From Firmicutes bacterium ASF500 (GTDB lineage: Bacteria > Bacillota > Clostridia > Oscillospirales > Oscillospiraceae), in assembly GCA_000492175.2 (NCBI GenBank), contig CP097573.1, positions 2,790,001 through 2,854,000 of the forward strand: a stretch of DNA of 64,000 nucleotides, given 5' to 3'. The notes below the pieces were generated by a model. It was not told the origin of the DNA, searched no databases, and saw only the letters and a list, made by a program, of their open reading frames with translations. The translations under genes were made by a program, and so were the position numbers. Of this stretch, positions 8,159 to 16,212 are shown in pieces. Within the stretch, counting starts at the first letter, position 1, and every line of letters starts with the position of its first letter.

Positions 8159-8289
8159 AAAGCCCCCCTTGTGAAAGGGGGGAGGGACGCGAAGCGGCGG
8201 GGGATTCCGTGTGAACGGTGGCGCTCCGGTGGAAGAATCCCTCCACCCCCGCCTGTGGCGGCGGTCCCCCTCCCTTTGACAAGGGAGGC
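8159..8289. repeat. Inverted-repeat element, family B, copy 2
   Basis: About 131 bp, starting 8 bp after the methyltransferase stop. Left end AAAGCCCCCCTTGTGAAAGG, right end CCCTCCCTTTGACAAGGGAG, each a hairpin. Opposed GGGGGATTCC and GGAAGAATCCCTCC motifs lie inside. The architecture matches 1947-2088, but the central sequence differs. Confidence 0.75.
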
Positions 8290-8312
8290 ATATCAACGAA
8301 GGGGTACAGCTT

Positions 8313-9221
8313 ATGCGCCATTTATTCATCATCAACCCCGCCGCCGGGAAGCGGGGGACCACGGCCCAGCTGGAGCGGCTGTTGGACAAGCTGTCCTTTC
8401 CCCATGAGGTGGCCTACACCCGAGGGGAGGGGGACGCCCGGCGGCTCACCGAGGAGGCGGCCCGGACGGGGGAGCCCCTGCGGGTCTATGCCTGCGGCGG
8501 GGACGGCACCCTCAACGAGGTGGTCAACGGGGCGGCGGGCCTGGACCATGTGGCCATTACCAACGTCCCCAAGGGGACGGGGAACGACTTCCTCAAAATT
8601 TTCGGCCCGGACTACCGGACCCTCTTCTATGACCTGGAGGCCCTGGCCGTGGGGCCGGAGACCCAATTCGACCTGATGGACTGCAACGGCCACCTGGGCA
8701 TCGACGTGGTGTGCGCCGGGGTGGACGCCCGCATTGCCGCCGACGTTCACCGCTACAAGGACTGGTGGTTTGTCTCCGGCATCGGGGCCTACATTCTGTC
8801 CCTGATCGAAAATATATTTTTCAAGGGCATCGCCCGGCCTATCACGGTACATATGGGCGAGATCCGGTGGGAGGACAGCCCCGCCTCCCTGTTCTGCATC
8901 TGCAACGGGCGGCACTACGGCGGGGGCTTCATGCCCGTGGGGGAGGCCATGCCCGACGACGGGGTACTGGACATGCTCCTGGTGCGGAAAATCAGCCTGC
9001 TGACCTTCCTGCGCCTGGTGGGGAAATACGCCAAGGGGCTGTACAAGCAGTACCCGGAGCTGATTTTGGACTATCACGGGGATCGGGCGTCCTTCTCCGC
9101 CAGCCAGCCCATCACGGTGGTGGTGGACGGGGAGGTTCTGCGGGATACGGCGTTCACCGTCCGCCTGTCGGAGAAACGGGTGAATTTCTTCTACCCCGCT
9201 GGGGCGTCCTATCAGCCATAA
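8313..9221 (+). CDS. Diacylglycerol/lipid kinase family protein
   Basis: 302-residue member of the DAGK-cat family (DgkB/YegS/BmrU type). The nucleotide-binding signature CGGDGTLNEVVNG (GGDGT at 62-66) and the second motif NVPKGTGNDFLKIFG are present, as is the N-terminal INPAAGKRG. Family members phosphorylate diacylglycerol or related lipids, recycling diacylglycerol released during envelope synthesis. The C-terminal half shows the expected beta-sandwich pattern with ICNGRHYGGGF and VDGE. It follows a family B repeat and is a single gene with no strong operon partner. Lipid substrate cannot be read from the sequence. Confidence 0.88.
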   Translation: MRHLFIINPAAGKRGTTAQLERLLDKLSFPHEVAYTRGEGDARRLTEEAARTGEPLRVYACGGDGTLNEVVNGAAGLDHVAITNVPKGTGNDFLKIFGPDYRTLFYDLEALAVGPETQFDLMDCNGHLGIDVVCAGVDARIAADVHRYKDWWFVSGIGAYILSLIENIFFKGIARPITVHMGEIRWEDSPASLFCICNGRHYGGGFMPVGEAMPDDGVLDMLLVRKISLLTFLRLVGKYAKGLYKQYPELILDYHGDRASFSASQPITVVVDGEVLRDTAFTVRLSEKRVNFFYPAGASYQP

Positions 9222-9240
9222 GTATTCGTGCGTGCCTGGG

Positions 9241-9269
9241 TTGACAAGCTCTCTGGACTGTGCTAAGCT
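9241..9269 (+). promoter_or_regulatory. Sigma-A-type promoter for the WG-repeat protein
   Basis: TTGACA at 9241-9246, 17-bp spacer, TAAGCT at 9264-9269. An AGGAGG site at 9288-9293 and the ATG at 9302 follow. Confidence 0.7.
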
Positions 9270-9301
9270 TTCGTTACTGTTAAATTTAGGAGGCATACCC
9301 A

Positions 9302-10675
9302 ATGAAGCAAATGAAAAAACGCATCTCCCTGTTCCTGGCGGTGGTGATGACGCTGTCCCTGGTCCCCGCGTCGGTACTGACCGCCGCCGCCGCGGACGCC
9401 TATCAGGTCCTGTTCGAGCCCCAGATGAACGCCCCTGTGGGCATCTCCTTCGGCACAGATATGGCCGCTTATGGCGACACAGCTGCGGTCTACTCCGTAA
9501 CGGAGAAGGTTTATCAGTTCGTCCGCTTTAACGGAAACAACCTGGAGGGCATCCCCGGCAAATACCACGGGGAGGAGTACCCCCTGTATATCGGCAAGGA
9601 TTACATCTCGGTCCCCAACGCCAGCTGTATGTACGGCGTGATCGACAAGACGGGCCGGACTGTGGTAGACTTCAACTTCGACTGGATCTACCGTCCGGAT
9701 GACAGCGGAGTTGCCAAGGCGGGCCAGTGGAATCAAAATACCTATGGCTATTATCTGCTGAACCTCAATACAAAGGAGACCAGCCTGGTCACAGAGGACA
9801 CCTATGAGCGCTATGGCATGAATGGCTACTCCTTCAACTGGGCCAACGATGAGTGGCAGGTGGTTGACGCCAACGGGGCGGTGATTCTCTCCGGCGCGGG
9901 GAAGAATTACAAGATCAGCGGCAGCTACAAGGAGAGCATCGAGGACGGCCTGGTTGCCGTCTACGACCCCGGGACCTATAAAAACGGCTTTGTCAGCCTG
10001 AGCGGCGAGGTGGTTATCCCCACTCAGTATGATAGAGCCGGCGGCTTCCACAACGGCTATGTGCTGGTCTATGACGAGCAGAACAACGCCGCGCTTCTGG
10101 ATAAAAAAGGCAGCGTAGTGATTCCCTTCGGAGCCTATAAGGTCCTCTCCGACGTCTCCCCTGACGGCCTGGTCTGGGCCTCCAACGCCGACGGCACCAA
10201 GGTTTCCATTCTGAAGGTGGGCGGCGGCTCCGCCCCCGAGGTCCCCGTGACCCCCTCGACCGCTGAGGCCATGCCTACCAACGACACCCTCAAGGTGAAC
10301 GGGGAGCTCAAGGACGCCACCGTTTACAAGATCGACGGCAGCAACTACTTCAAGATCCGCGACCTGGCCGCCGTCCTCAACGGCACCAGCAAGCAGTTCG
10401 CCGTGGGCTATGACGCCGCCTCCAGCTCCGTGACCGCTACCACTGGACAGCCCTATGAGCTGGCCGGCGGCGAGCTGGCCGGTCCGGCCGCTGCAAACCA
10501 GACGGCCACCGTCAGCAACGATACCATCCTTGTCAACGGCGCCAAGGCGGAGAACGTCACCGTCTATAAGATCGACGGCAGCAACTACTTCAAGCTCCGG
10601 GACCTGGGCGCCGCCCTGGGCTTCGACGTGGGCTGGTCCCCCGAGGAGGGCGTGTTCATCAACACCGAGGGCTGA
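9302..10675 (+). CDS. Exported WG-repeat protein with C-terminal stalk-like domains
   Basis: 457 residues. Signal peptide at 1-31 (MKQMKKRISLFLAVVMTLS then cleavage near AAAADA). Residues about 60-290 hold WG-type beta repeats (YGVIDKTGRTVVDF, GFVSLSGEVVIPTQYDRA, AALLDKKGSVVIPF). The C-terminal third has two copies of a copper-amine-oxidase-N-like or stalk motif: VNGELKDATVYKIDGSNYFK followed by IRDLA, and VNGAKAENVTVYKIDGSNYF followed by KLRDLG. The protein is probably surface-exposed, but its role is unknown. It has its own promoter and is followed by a hairpin, so it looks monocistronic. Confidence 0.82.
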   Translation: MKQMKKRISLFLAVVMTLSLVPASVLTAAAADAYQVLFEPQMNAPVGISFGTDMAAYGDTAAVYSVTEKVYQFVRFNGNNLEGIPGKYHGEEYPLYIGKDYISVPNASCMYGVIDKTGRTVVDFNFDWIYRPDDSGVAKAGQWNQNTYGYYLLNLNTKETSLVTEDTYERYGMNGYSFNWANDEWQVVDANGAVILSGAGKNYKISGSYKESIEDGLVAVYDPGTYKNGFVSLSGEVVIPTQYDRAGGFHNGYVLVYDEQNNAALLDKKGSVVIPFGAYKVLSDVSPDGLVWASNADGTKVSILKVGGGSAPEVPVTPSTAEAMPTNDTLKVNGELKDATVYKIDGSNYFKIRDLAAVLNGTSKQFAVGYDAASSSVTATTGQPYELAGGELAGPAAANQTATVSNDTILVNGAKAENVTVYKIDGSNYFKLRDLGAALGFDVGWSPEEGVFINTEG

Positions 10676-10699
10676 GCCCTGAACTGAGTCAGACACAAG

Positions 10700-10729
10700 C
10701 CCGCCGCTCCCCTGACCGGGAGCGGCGGG
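10700..10729 (+). terminator. Hairpin after the WG-repeat gene
   Basis: 12-bp GC-rich stem (CCCGCCGCTCCC and its complement) with a 6-nt loop, 25 bp past the stop. There is no clear T-run, so termination strength is uncertain. Confidence 0.5.
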
Positions 10730-10761
10730 CAGAGTTCTATCTGTGAAAGGAGGCCTGCGAC

Positions 10762-12468
10762 ATGGTATACGGTCTGGCCGCGGCCATTTTGCTCCCCGTC
10801 CTGATTCAGGGCGGCTTTTACCCCACCGCCTTCCTCATCCCCGGGGCCGCGCTGGCGGGGGCGGGAGCCCTGAGAAGGGGGCGGGCGCTGGAGCGGGGGG
10901 AGCGGGCCCTGTGGGCCCTGGCTCTGCTGTATCTGCTGGCCTCCCTGGTCCGGGGGTACAGCGCCTCCTCCCTGGCTCAGGCCTGCCTTCCGGCCTGCTG
11001 CGGGGCCTTTCTGTACCTGTATCTCTCCCTGTCCCAGGGGGAGAAGGGCCGTCTGCTGGACTGGGTGGCGCTGGCCAGCGGGCTCTTCGCCGGGATAGCC
11101 ATTTTGGCCTTCTGCGGCGTGGTGCCGCTGACGGGGGCGGTGTCCGCCCGGCGGCTGCAATTCACCTTTCAATACGCCAACGCGGCGGGCAGCTGGTTCG
11201 CCGCCGCCGCCCTGCTGGCCCAGGACCGGGAAGAGGCCCGGGCCCGGCGAATGAGCCTGCCCTGCGTGACGGCCCTCCTCCTCACCCGGTCCATGGGGGC
11301 GCTGGCCCTCTACGGAATACTCCAGCTGGTCCGCCTCTGGCGGCGGCGGGGGCTGTGGGGGGAGCTTGTGCTGACCCATGCCTCCGCCGTCCTGCTGGCC
11401 GGGGTCTTCCTCCTGGGAGAGGGCTGGCTGTGTCTGCCGGGGCTGGCGCTGTTGTACGGACTGGGCTGGTATCAGGACAGGCTGATCCCCGCCGCCCTGG
11501 GGTGGAAGCTCCACTGGCTGGGCCTGATTGCCGGCGGAGCGGGGGCGGCGGTCATTTTAGCCAGCCGCTGGCGCGGCGCGCTGACCTTTGTGGAGCGGCT
11601 GGTCCAGATCATAGACGGCCTGGGGGCCGTCGCCCGCTACCCCCTTCTGGGGGTGGGGGCGGGGAACTGGTCCCGGTACAGTCCCCTGTTCCAGTCCGCG
11701 CAGTACTCCAGCACCCTGATCCACAGCAGCCCGGTGCAGATAGGGGTGGACGCGGGGGTGCTGGCCGTGGCGCTGGCGGCGGCGGTGCTGGTCCTGGGCT
11801 GGCGGCGGAGGGGACGCAGCCAGGCGGAGTCGCTGGCCTGCCTCCTGCTGGCGGGGCACAGCCTTCTGGACTTCACCCTGCAATTTCTCCCCATCGACCT
11901 GCTCCTGCTGGCCCTCCTCTTCGCGGGGGAGGGGCCAGAGCGGAGGGACCGGAGGTTGGCCCCCCAGGTTGCTCTGCTGGGGACGGCGGTGCTGTGCGCC
12001 GGGATGCTCTTTGGACAGATGCAGTATAAGAGCCTGGTCTATACCTGCCGGGCCGGGGACTGGGAAGCCGCCTCCGCCCGCTATGAGAGGGGCCCCTTCG
12101 GGGCCTCCGGGGAGGCCCGGGAGCTCTACCTCCAGGCCTGCTACGGCCTGGGCCGTCTGGAGCGGATTCTGGAGGAGACCGGCCCCCTGGACCCCCTGAG
12201 CACCCAGGAGCTGCTCTACCGGGCCCAGGCCCTGTGGAGGCTGGGCCGTGAGGACGAGGCCTGCCGTCTGCTTCTCTCCCAGCTGGAGGGACAGCTGTAC
12301 AACGTGGCCCTCTTTACGGAGACCAGGAACTTCTTCACCGACTGGGGCGTCGGGCCGGAATACCGGGCGGAATATAACCGCCTTGCCGCCCTGTCCAACG
12401 GGAGCTGGACGGCGCTGGGGACGCTGAAGGGCGACCAGATAGAGATCGAGCCCATGGGGGAGGGCTGA
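10762..12468 (+). CDS. O-antigen ligase/polymerase-like membrane protein with TPR-like tail
   Basis: 568 residues with about ten hydrophobic segments in the first 400. The Wzy_C/O-ligase signature is recognisable: RLQFTFQYANAAGSW early, then ARYPLLGVGAGNWSRYSPLF and LIHSSPVQIGVDAGVLAV. The last about 150 residues are soluble and helical (REARELYLQACYGLGRLERI) and resemble TPR units. Such proteins join or polymerise lipid-linked glycans at the outer face of the membrane. In a Gram-positive-type cell the product could be a capsule or secondary wall polymer, which fits the SLH proteins in this window. No other glycan genes lie nearby, so the substrate is unknown. AGGAGG precedes the ATG. Confidence 0.75.
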   Translation: MVYGLAAAILLPVLIQGGFYPTAFLIPGAALAGAGALRRGRALERGERALWALALLYLLASLVRGYSASSLAQACLPACCGAFLYLYLSLSQGEKGRLLDWVALASGLFAGIAILAFCGVVPLTGAVSARRLQFTFQYANAAGSWFAAAALLAQDREEARARRMSLPCVTALLLTRSMGALALYGILQLVRLWRRRGLWGELVLTHASAVLLAGVFLLGEGWLCLPGLALLYGLGWYQDRLIPAALGWKLHWLGLIAGGAGAAVILASRWRGALTFVERLVQIIDGLGAVARYPLLGVGAGNWSRYSPLFQSAQYSSTLIHSSPVQIGVDAGVLAVALAAAVLVLGWRRRGRSQAESLACLLLAGHSLLDFTLQFLPIDLLLLALLFAGEGPERRDRRLAPQVALLGTAVLCAGMLFGQMQYKSLVYTCRAGDWEAASARYERGPFGASGEARELYLQACYGLGRLERILEETGPLDPLSTQELLYRAQALWRLGREDEACRLLLSQLEGQLYNVALFTETRNFFTDWGVGPEYRAEYNRLAALSNGSWTALGTLKGDQIEIEPMGEG

Positions 12469-12485
12469 ACGCCCCCAAGCAAAAA

Positions 12486-12512
12486 CGCGGCGGACCATCT
12501 TGGTCCGCCGCG
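12486..12512 (+). terminator. Terminator-like hairpin after the O-ligase-like gene
   Basis: 12-bp perfect stem CGCGGCGGACCA with a TCT loop, 17 bp past the stop. A run of A precedes the stem. The T-run is lacking on the plus side, so it may serve the minus strand as well. Confidence 0.5.
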
Positions 12513-12513
12513 T

Positions 12514-13829
12514 CAGCTTGTCGAAAAAGTCTGCCAAATGGCAGACTTTTTCATGTAAAGCAGAGCCCAGACAGATATAGCATACCGGTGGTTTTTGCGA
12601 TACACGCTGAGTGAGGAGCTGCCCCATTTTTCCACGGTGAGCTACAACTTCCGGCATCGGTACACCCCGGAAACGATAGAGGCAGTGTTTCAGTGGATAT
12701 TGAAAGAGGCGGAAACAGCGGGAGCACTGACCCCAGCGGCGGTATTTATAGATGGGACACACATCAAAGCCAGCGCAAATCTGAAGAAGAAAATGAAGCA
12801 GGAAGTACCGGCAGCGGCAAAACGATACCAGGAAGAACTGCTGGCGGAAGTGAACGCGGACCGGGAGGCTCATGGAAAAAAGCCACTGGATGATGAAGAT
12901 GAACCACCCAAAGCCGGAGGGAAGAAACAGGACAACACCTCAAAAAAGAAGCAGGCCCGGAGGAAGAAAGCGGCGAAAAAGCAGAAAACAGTAACGGTAT
13001 CCACCACAGACCCGGAGAGTGGAATGTTCCAAAAAGGGGAGCACAAGCGGTGCTTCGCTTATGAGGCCCATACCGCCTGTGACAAGAGCGGTTACGTATT
13101 GGAAACAGTGGTCACCCCCGGAAATATCCATGACAGCGTGGCGTTTGACGATGTTTACGACAAATTGATTCAATCGTTTCCAGAGGTGGAAACAGTGGTG
13201 GCGGACGCTGCCTACAAGACCCCGCATATCTGCGAAAAGGTATTTCGAGATGGCCGGGTATTGTCTACAGCCTACAAGCGGCCCATGACGATGAAGGGCG
13301 GACATCCCTGGTGGTCTTACGTCTATGATGAATATTATGACTGCGTGATCTGCCCGGAATACCACATCCTGTCCTGCCGCACCACCAACCGGGATGGATA
13401 CCGTGAATACTGCAGCGATCCGAAAATTTGCGCCCAGTGCCCCACCCGGCATTTATGTACAAAATCCAAAAGCTTCGTAAAGACTGTCCTGCGGCACATC
13501 TGGAAGGGCTATGAGGAACTGGCCGATGATGCCAGATACACCCCAGAGTACAAGCAACTCTATGCAAGGCGCAAGGAGACCGTTGAGCGAGTTTTTGCCG
13601 ATGCAAAGGAAAAACACGCCATGCTCTATACCGTTTACCGTGGCCTGCCCAGGTTTCCAACTGGGTGAGGCTTAAATTTGCTGCCATGAACCTCAAAAAG
13701 TTGGCAAGATGGAAAGCCAGAAAGCGCTTTGCTCCGCCCTCCTCCACACCCTCCTCCTACATTTTATTCCTCATTAACGTTGTGGCCTGTCTGGCTTCAT
13801 TACCAGACAGGCCATTTTTCGACAGGCTG
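12514..13829 (+). mobile_element. IS1182-family element remnant
   Basis: Bounded by imperfect inverted ends: CAGCTTGTCGAAAAA at 12514-12528 and TTTTTCGACAGGCTG at 13815-13829 (one mismatch). Just inside each end is a strong hairpin. On the left this is 12524-12551 (AAAAAGTCTGCC stem). On the right it is 13784-13813 (GGCCTGTCTGG stem, 8-nt loop, then ATTTTT). The transposase inside lacks its N-terminal part and carries a C-terminal frameshift, so the element is dead. The exact target duplication was not identified. Confidence 0.8.
12559..13829 (+). pseudogene. IS1182-family transposase, 5'-truncated and frameshifted
   Basis: The readable frame begins after a TAA at 12556-12558 with SRAQTDIAYRWFLRYTLSEE, which is an internal motif of IS1182 transposases (usually AYRWFLGY). 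Roughly the first 80-90 residues are therefore missing. DDE catalytic residues are visible in VFIDGTHIKA, VVADAAYKT and VERVFADAKEKHAM. Near 13647 one G is lost: CGTGGCCTGCCCAG should be CGTGGCCTGGCCCAG. This converts GLAQVSNWVRLKFAAMNLKK into GLPRFPTG and a stop at 13668. The lost tail continues in the next frame from 13656. A lysine-rich insert (KKKQARRKKAAKKQK) is normal for this subgroup. Confidence 0.85.
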
Positions 13830-13952
13830 AACCACGGGCTAAGCCCGTGGTTCCAAAAAGGCTATGCCTATGAGTAGAAATGATAAACCTCCAACGATAC
13901 AATAGGAGATGGTTTGCCGACCACATCTGAAAGTATCGAAGGAGGAATATCA

Positions 13953-14438
13953 ATGTTTAAGAAAAAAGAAGAAACAGACAGCTTGGCGCATACACGGTGG
14001 AACTGTAAGTATCACATAGTATTTGCACCAAAATACCGTAGACAGATAATATATGGGCAGATAAAAGCGGATGTAGGAAGCATCCTAAGAAAATTGTGCG
14101 AGTATAAGGGAGTAGAAATAATAGAAGCAGAGGCGTGCCCAGACCACATCCACTTACTGGTAAGTATCCCACCGAAATATAGTGTATCACAGTTTAAGGG
14201 ATATCTCAAAGGAAAAAGTTCGCTGATGATATTTGATAGACATGCCAATTTGAAATATAAGTATGGAAATCGGCAGTTTTGGTGTAAAGGATACTATGTA
14301 GATACGGTAGGAAGGAACAAAAAAGCGATTGCAGAGTATATCAGAAATCAGCTGGCAGAGGATAAATTGGCAGACCAACTGACGATAAAGGAATACTATG
14401 ACCCGTTTACGGGTGAGCCAGCTAATAAGAGCAAATAA
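13953..14438 (+). CDS. tnpA: IS200-type Y1 transposase TnpA
   Basis: 161-residue single-strand HUH transposase. The metal-binding motif HIH appears in ACPDHIHLLVSIPP, and the nucleophilic tyrosine lies in the KKAIAEYIRNQLAED helix. Opening TRWNCKYHIVFAPKYRRQ is diagnostic for the family. AGGAGG lies 8 nt before ATG 13953. It appears intact, so the element may still be mobile. A short hairpin downstream at 14444-14460, read on the minus strand, is followed by T residues and could stop transcripts arriving from the pyk side. Confidence 0.95.
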   Translation: MFKKKEETDSLAHTRWNCKYHIVFAPKYRRQIIYGQIKADVGSILRKLCEYKGVEIIEAEACPDHIHLLVSIPPKYSVSQFKGYLKGKSSLMIFDRHANLKYKYGNRQFWCKGYYVDTVGRNKKAIAEYIRNQLAEDKLADQLTIKEYYDPFTGEPANKSK

Positions 14439-14443
14439 AAACA

Positions 14444-14460
14444 GCCCCACTTGGTGGGGC
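14444..14460 (-). terminator. Small hairpin at the end of the IS200 element
   Basis: Stem GCCCCAC with a TTG loop. On the minus strand it is followed by GTTTTT, so it would act against antisense transcription into tnpA. Confidence 0.45.
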
Positions 14461-14584
14461 CGCTTGTAAGAATATGCGGTCGGCAGACCGTTTCACCGCG
14501 CCTTGAGGCGCGGCCAATATCACGCCCTTATAGGGCGTGTGCAGACCACCCGTATAACGGGTGGTCCTGACTCGACAAGCTGAA

Positions 14585-14609
14585 ACCTCACCAGTGGTGA
14601 GGTTTTTTG
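14585..14609 (-). terminator. Terminator downstream of pyk
   Basis: Hairpin AACCTCACCAGTGGTGAGGTT with T-runs on both sides, about 10 bp past the pyk stop on the minus strand. It probably works in both directions. Confidence 0.75.
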
Positions 14610-14618
14610 ACAGCCTGA

Positions 14619-16049
14619 TCACATATCTTCTTCGTTAATAATCTGCGCCTTGATGAGGTTGGTGTAGCCGGTTTTACCCAGGGGGACGCCGGCGGTGATG
14701 ACCACCACGTCATTGTTCTGGACCAGGCGCTCCTTCACAGCCACCTCGCTGGCCAGGGAGAAAATACGGTCGGTGGAGGTGACCTCGCCGGTGAGGAAGG
14801 GGATGATGCCCCAGGAGATATTCAGCTGGCGGCGGACCTTCTCGTGCATGGTGAGGGCGGCGATGGGGCAGGCGGGCCGGAAGCGGCAGATCATCCGGGC
14901 GCTGCGGCCGGAGTTGGTGGCGGCCAGGATAGCCCTGGCGTTCAGGTCCTTGGCGGTGAGGCAGCAGGTGTGGGTGATGGCGTCGTTGATGTTGGAGGCA
15001 GGAAGGACCCGTTGCTTCTGGAACTGCTTCCAGTAGTCGATGGCGCTCTCCGTCTCGGTGACGATGCCCACCATGGCCTGAAGGGCCTCCACAGGGTACT
15101 TGCCCCCGGCGGTCTCGCCGGACAGCATGACGCAGCCGGTGCCGTCATAGACCGCGTTGGCTACGTCGGACACCTCCGCCCGGGTGGGCCGGGGGTTGCG
15201 CATCATGGAGTCCAGCATCTGGGTGGCGGTGATGACCGGCTTGCCCTGCTGGAGCCCCTTGCGGATCATCTGCTTTTGCAGGATAGGCACCCGGGCGGCG
15301 GGAATCTCCACGCCCAGGTCGCCCCGGGCCACCATGATGCCGTCGGCGGCGGTCAGGATCTCGTCCAGGTTGTCCACGCCCTCCTGGTTCTCGATCTTGG
15401 CGATGATCTTCACATCGTCCCCGCCGCACTCATGGAGGACAGCCCGGACAGCCTCTACGTCAGCCGCCCGGCGGACGAAGGAGGCGGCGATAAAGTCAAA
15501 GTCGTTCTCCACGCCGAAGCGGATATCGGCGATGTCCTTCTCGGTGAGGGCGGGCAGCTGGATGTGAACCCCGGGGATGTTGATGGACTTGTTGGCCGAC
15601 AGGGTGCCGCCGTTCTCCACGGTGCAGATGATTTTGGCGTCCTCGATCCGGTCCACCCGGATGGCAACCAGGCCGTCGTCAATCAGAATTTCCTGGCCGG
15701 GCTGGAGCTCCTCGTGGAGCCTGGGGTAGGTAACCGACACCCAGCCCTGGTTGCCCACCACGTCCTCGGTGGTCAGGGTGAAGGGGTCCCCCGCCTCCAG
15801 GGTGATGGTCTTGGTCTCAAAGCCCTTGATGCGAATTTCAGGGCCCTTGGTGTCCAGAATGGTGGCCACCGGCCGGCCCATGGCGTCCCGGACCGACTTG
15901 AGCCGGTTCAGCCGCTCCAGGTGCTCCGGGTGACTGCCGTGGGAAAAATTGAACCGGGCCGCGTCCATACCGGTGCGGATCAGGGTGCGGATCATTTCCA
16001 CATCGTCCACCGCGGGGCCCAGGGTACAGATAATTTTCGTTCTTCTCAT
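14619..16049 (-). CDS. pyk: Pyruvate kinase
   Basis: 476-residue glycolytic enzyme converting phosphoenolpyruvate and ADP to pyruvate and ATP. It starts MRRTKIICTLGPAVDD. Active-site landmarks are RFNFSHGSH, DTKGPEIR, KIENQEGVDNLDEI, MVARGDLGVEIP and TATQMLDSMMRNPRPTRAE. The last is the characteristic signature around the catalytic and K+-binding residues. The length matches the short form without the extra C-terminal PEP-utiliser domain found in Bacillus. GGAGG lies 6 nt upstream of the ATG. It is downstream of metG but a strong terminator (16164-16204) separates them, so it likely has its own promoter. Confidence 0.97.
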   Translation of the reverse strand: MRRTKIICTLGPAVDDVEMIRTLIRTGMDAARFNFSHGSHPEHLERLNRLKSVRDAMGRPVATILDTKGPEIRIKGFETKTITLEAGDPFTLTTEDVVGNQGWVSVTYPRLHEELQPGQEILIDDGLVAIRVDRIEDAKIICTVENGGTLSANKSINIPGVHIQLPALTEKDIADIRFGVENDFDFIAASFVRRAADVEAVRAVLHECGGDDVKIIAKIENQEGVDNLDEILTAADGIMVARGDLGVEIPAARVPILQKQMIRKGLQQGKPVITATQMLDSMMRNPRPTRAEVSDVANAVYDGTGCVMLSGETAGGKYPVEALQAMVGIVTETESAIDYWKQFQKQRVLPASNINDAITHTCCLTAKDLNARAILAATNSGRSARMICRFRPACPIAALTMHEKVRRQLNISWGIIPFLTGEVTSTDRIFSLASEVAVKERLVQNNDVVVITAGVPLGKTGYTNLIKAQIINEEDM

Positions 16050-16098
16050 AAGTTACCTCCTTCGGGTATCCTGTTTCTTTTCCTACGCTTACCCCTCT

Positions 16099-16127
16099 AT
16101 CATACAGGAAAATCTCAAGGTTGAAAA
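16099..16127 (-). promoter_or_regulatory. Candidate pyk promoter
   Basis: On the minus strand, TTTTCA (16127-16122), 17-bp spacer, TATGAT (16104-16099), about 50 bp before the pyk start. The -35 is weak. Confidence 0.45.
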
Positions 16128-16163
16128 GATAAAGATTTCATAAAATTCACGCTCCCCCCGACA

Positions 16164-16204
16164 AAAAGGTGTGCTGTCCCTCCAAGAGAGACAGCACACC
16201 TTTT
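16164..16204 (-). terminator. Terminator after metG
   Basis: 15-bp perfect stem (AAAAGGTGTGCTGTC and complement) around an 11-nt loop, 9 bp past the metG stop on the minus strand. It ends in a T-run and is symmetrical enough to act in both directions. Confidence 0.85.
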
Positions 16205-16212
16205 ACGCTTTT

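Larger units (their letters stand above)
13830..14566 (+). mobile_element. IS200/IS605-family element (IS200 type, tnpA only)
   Basis: Left end: hairpin AACCACGGGCT/AGCCCGTGGTT at 13830-13852. Right end: hairpin GACCACCCGT-ATA-ACGGGTGGTC at 14544-14566. Subterminal imperfect palindromes are expected in this family, which transposes as single strands and has no terminal inverted repeats. No tnpB is present. Composition is clearly lower in GC than the flanking chromosome. Further hairpins stand at 14444-14460, 14496-14513 and 14521-14539. The left hairpin begins immediately after the inverted end of the IS1182 remnant. The exact cleavage sites are not resolved. Confidence 0.8.
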
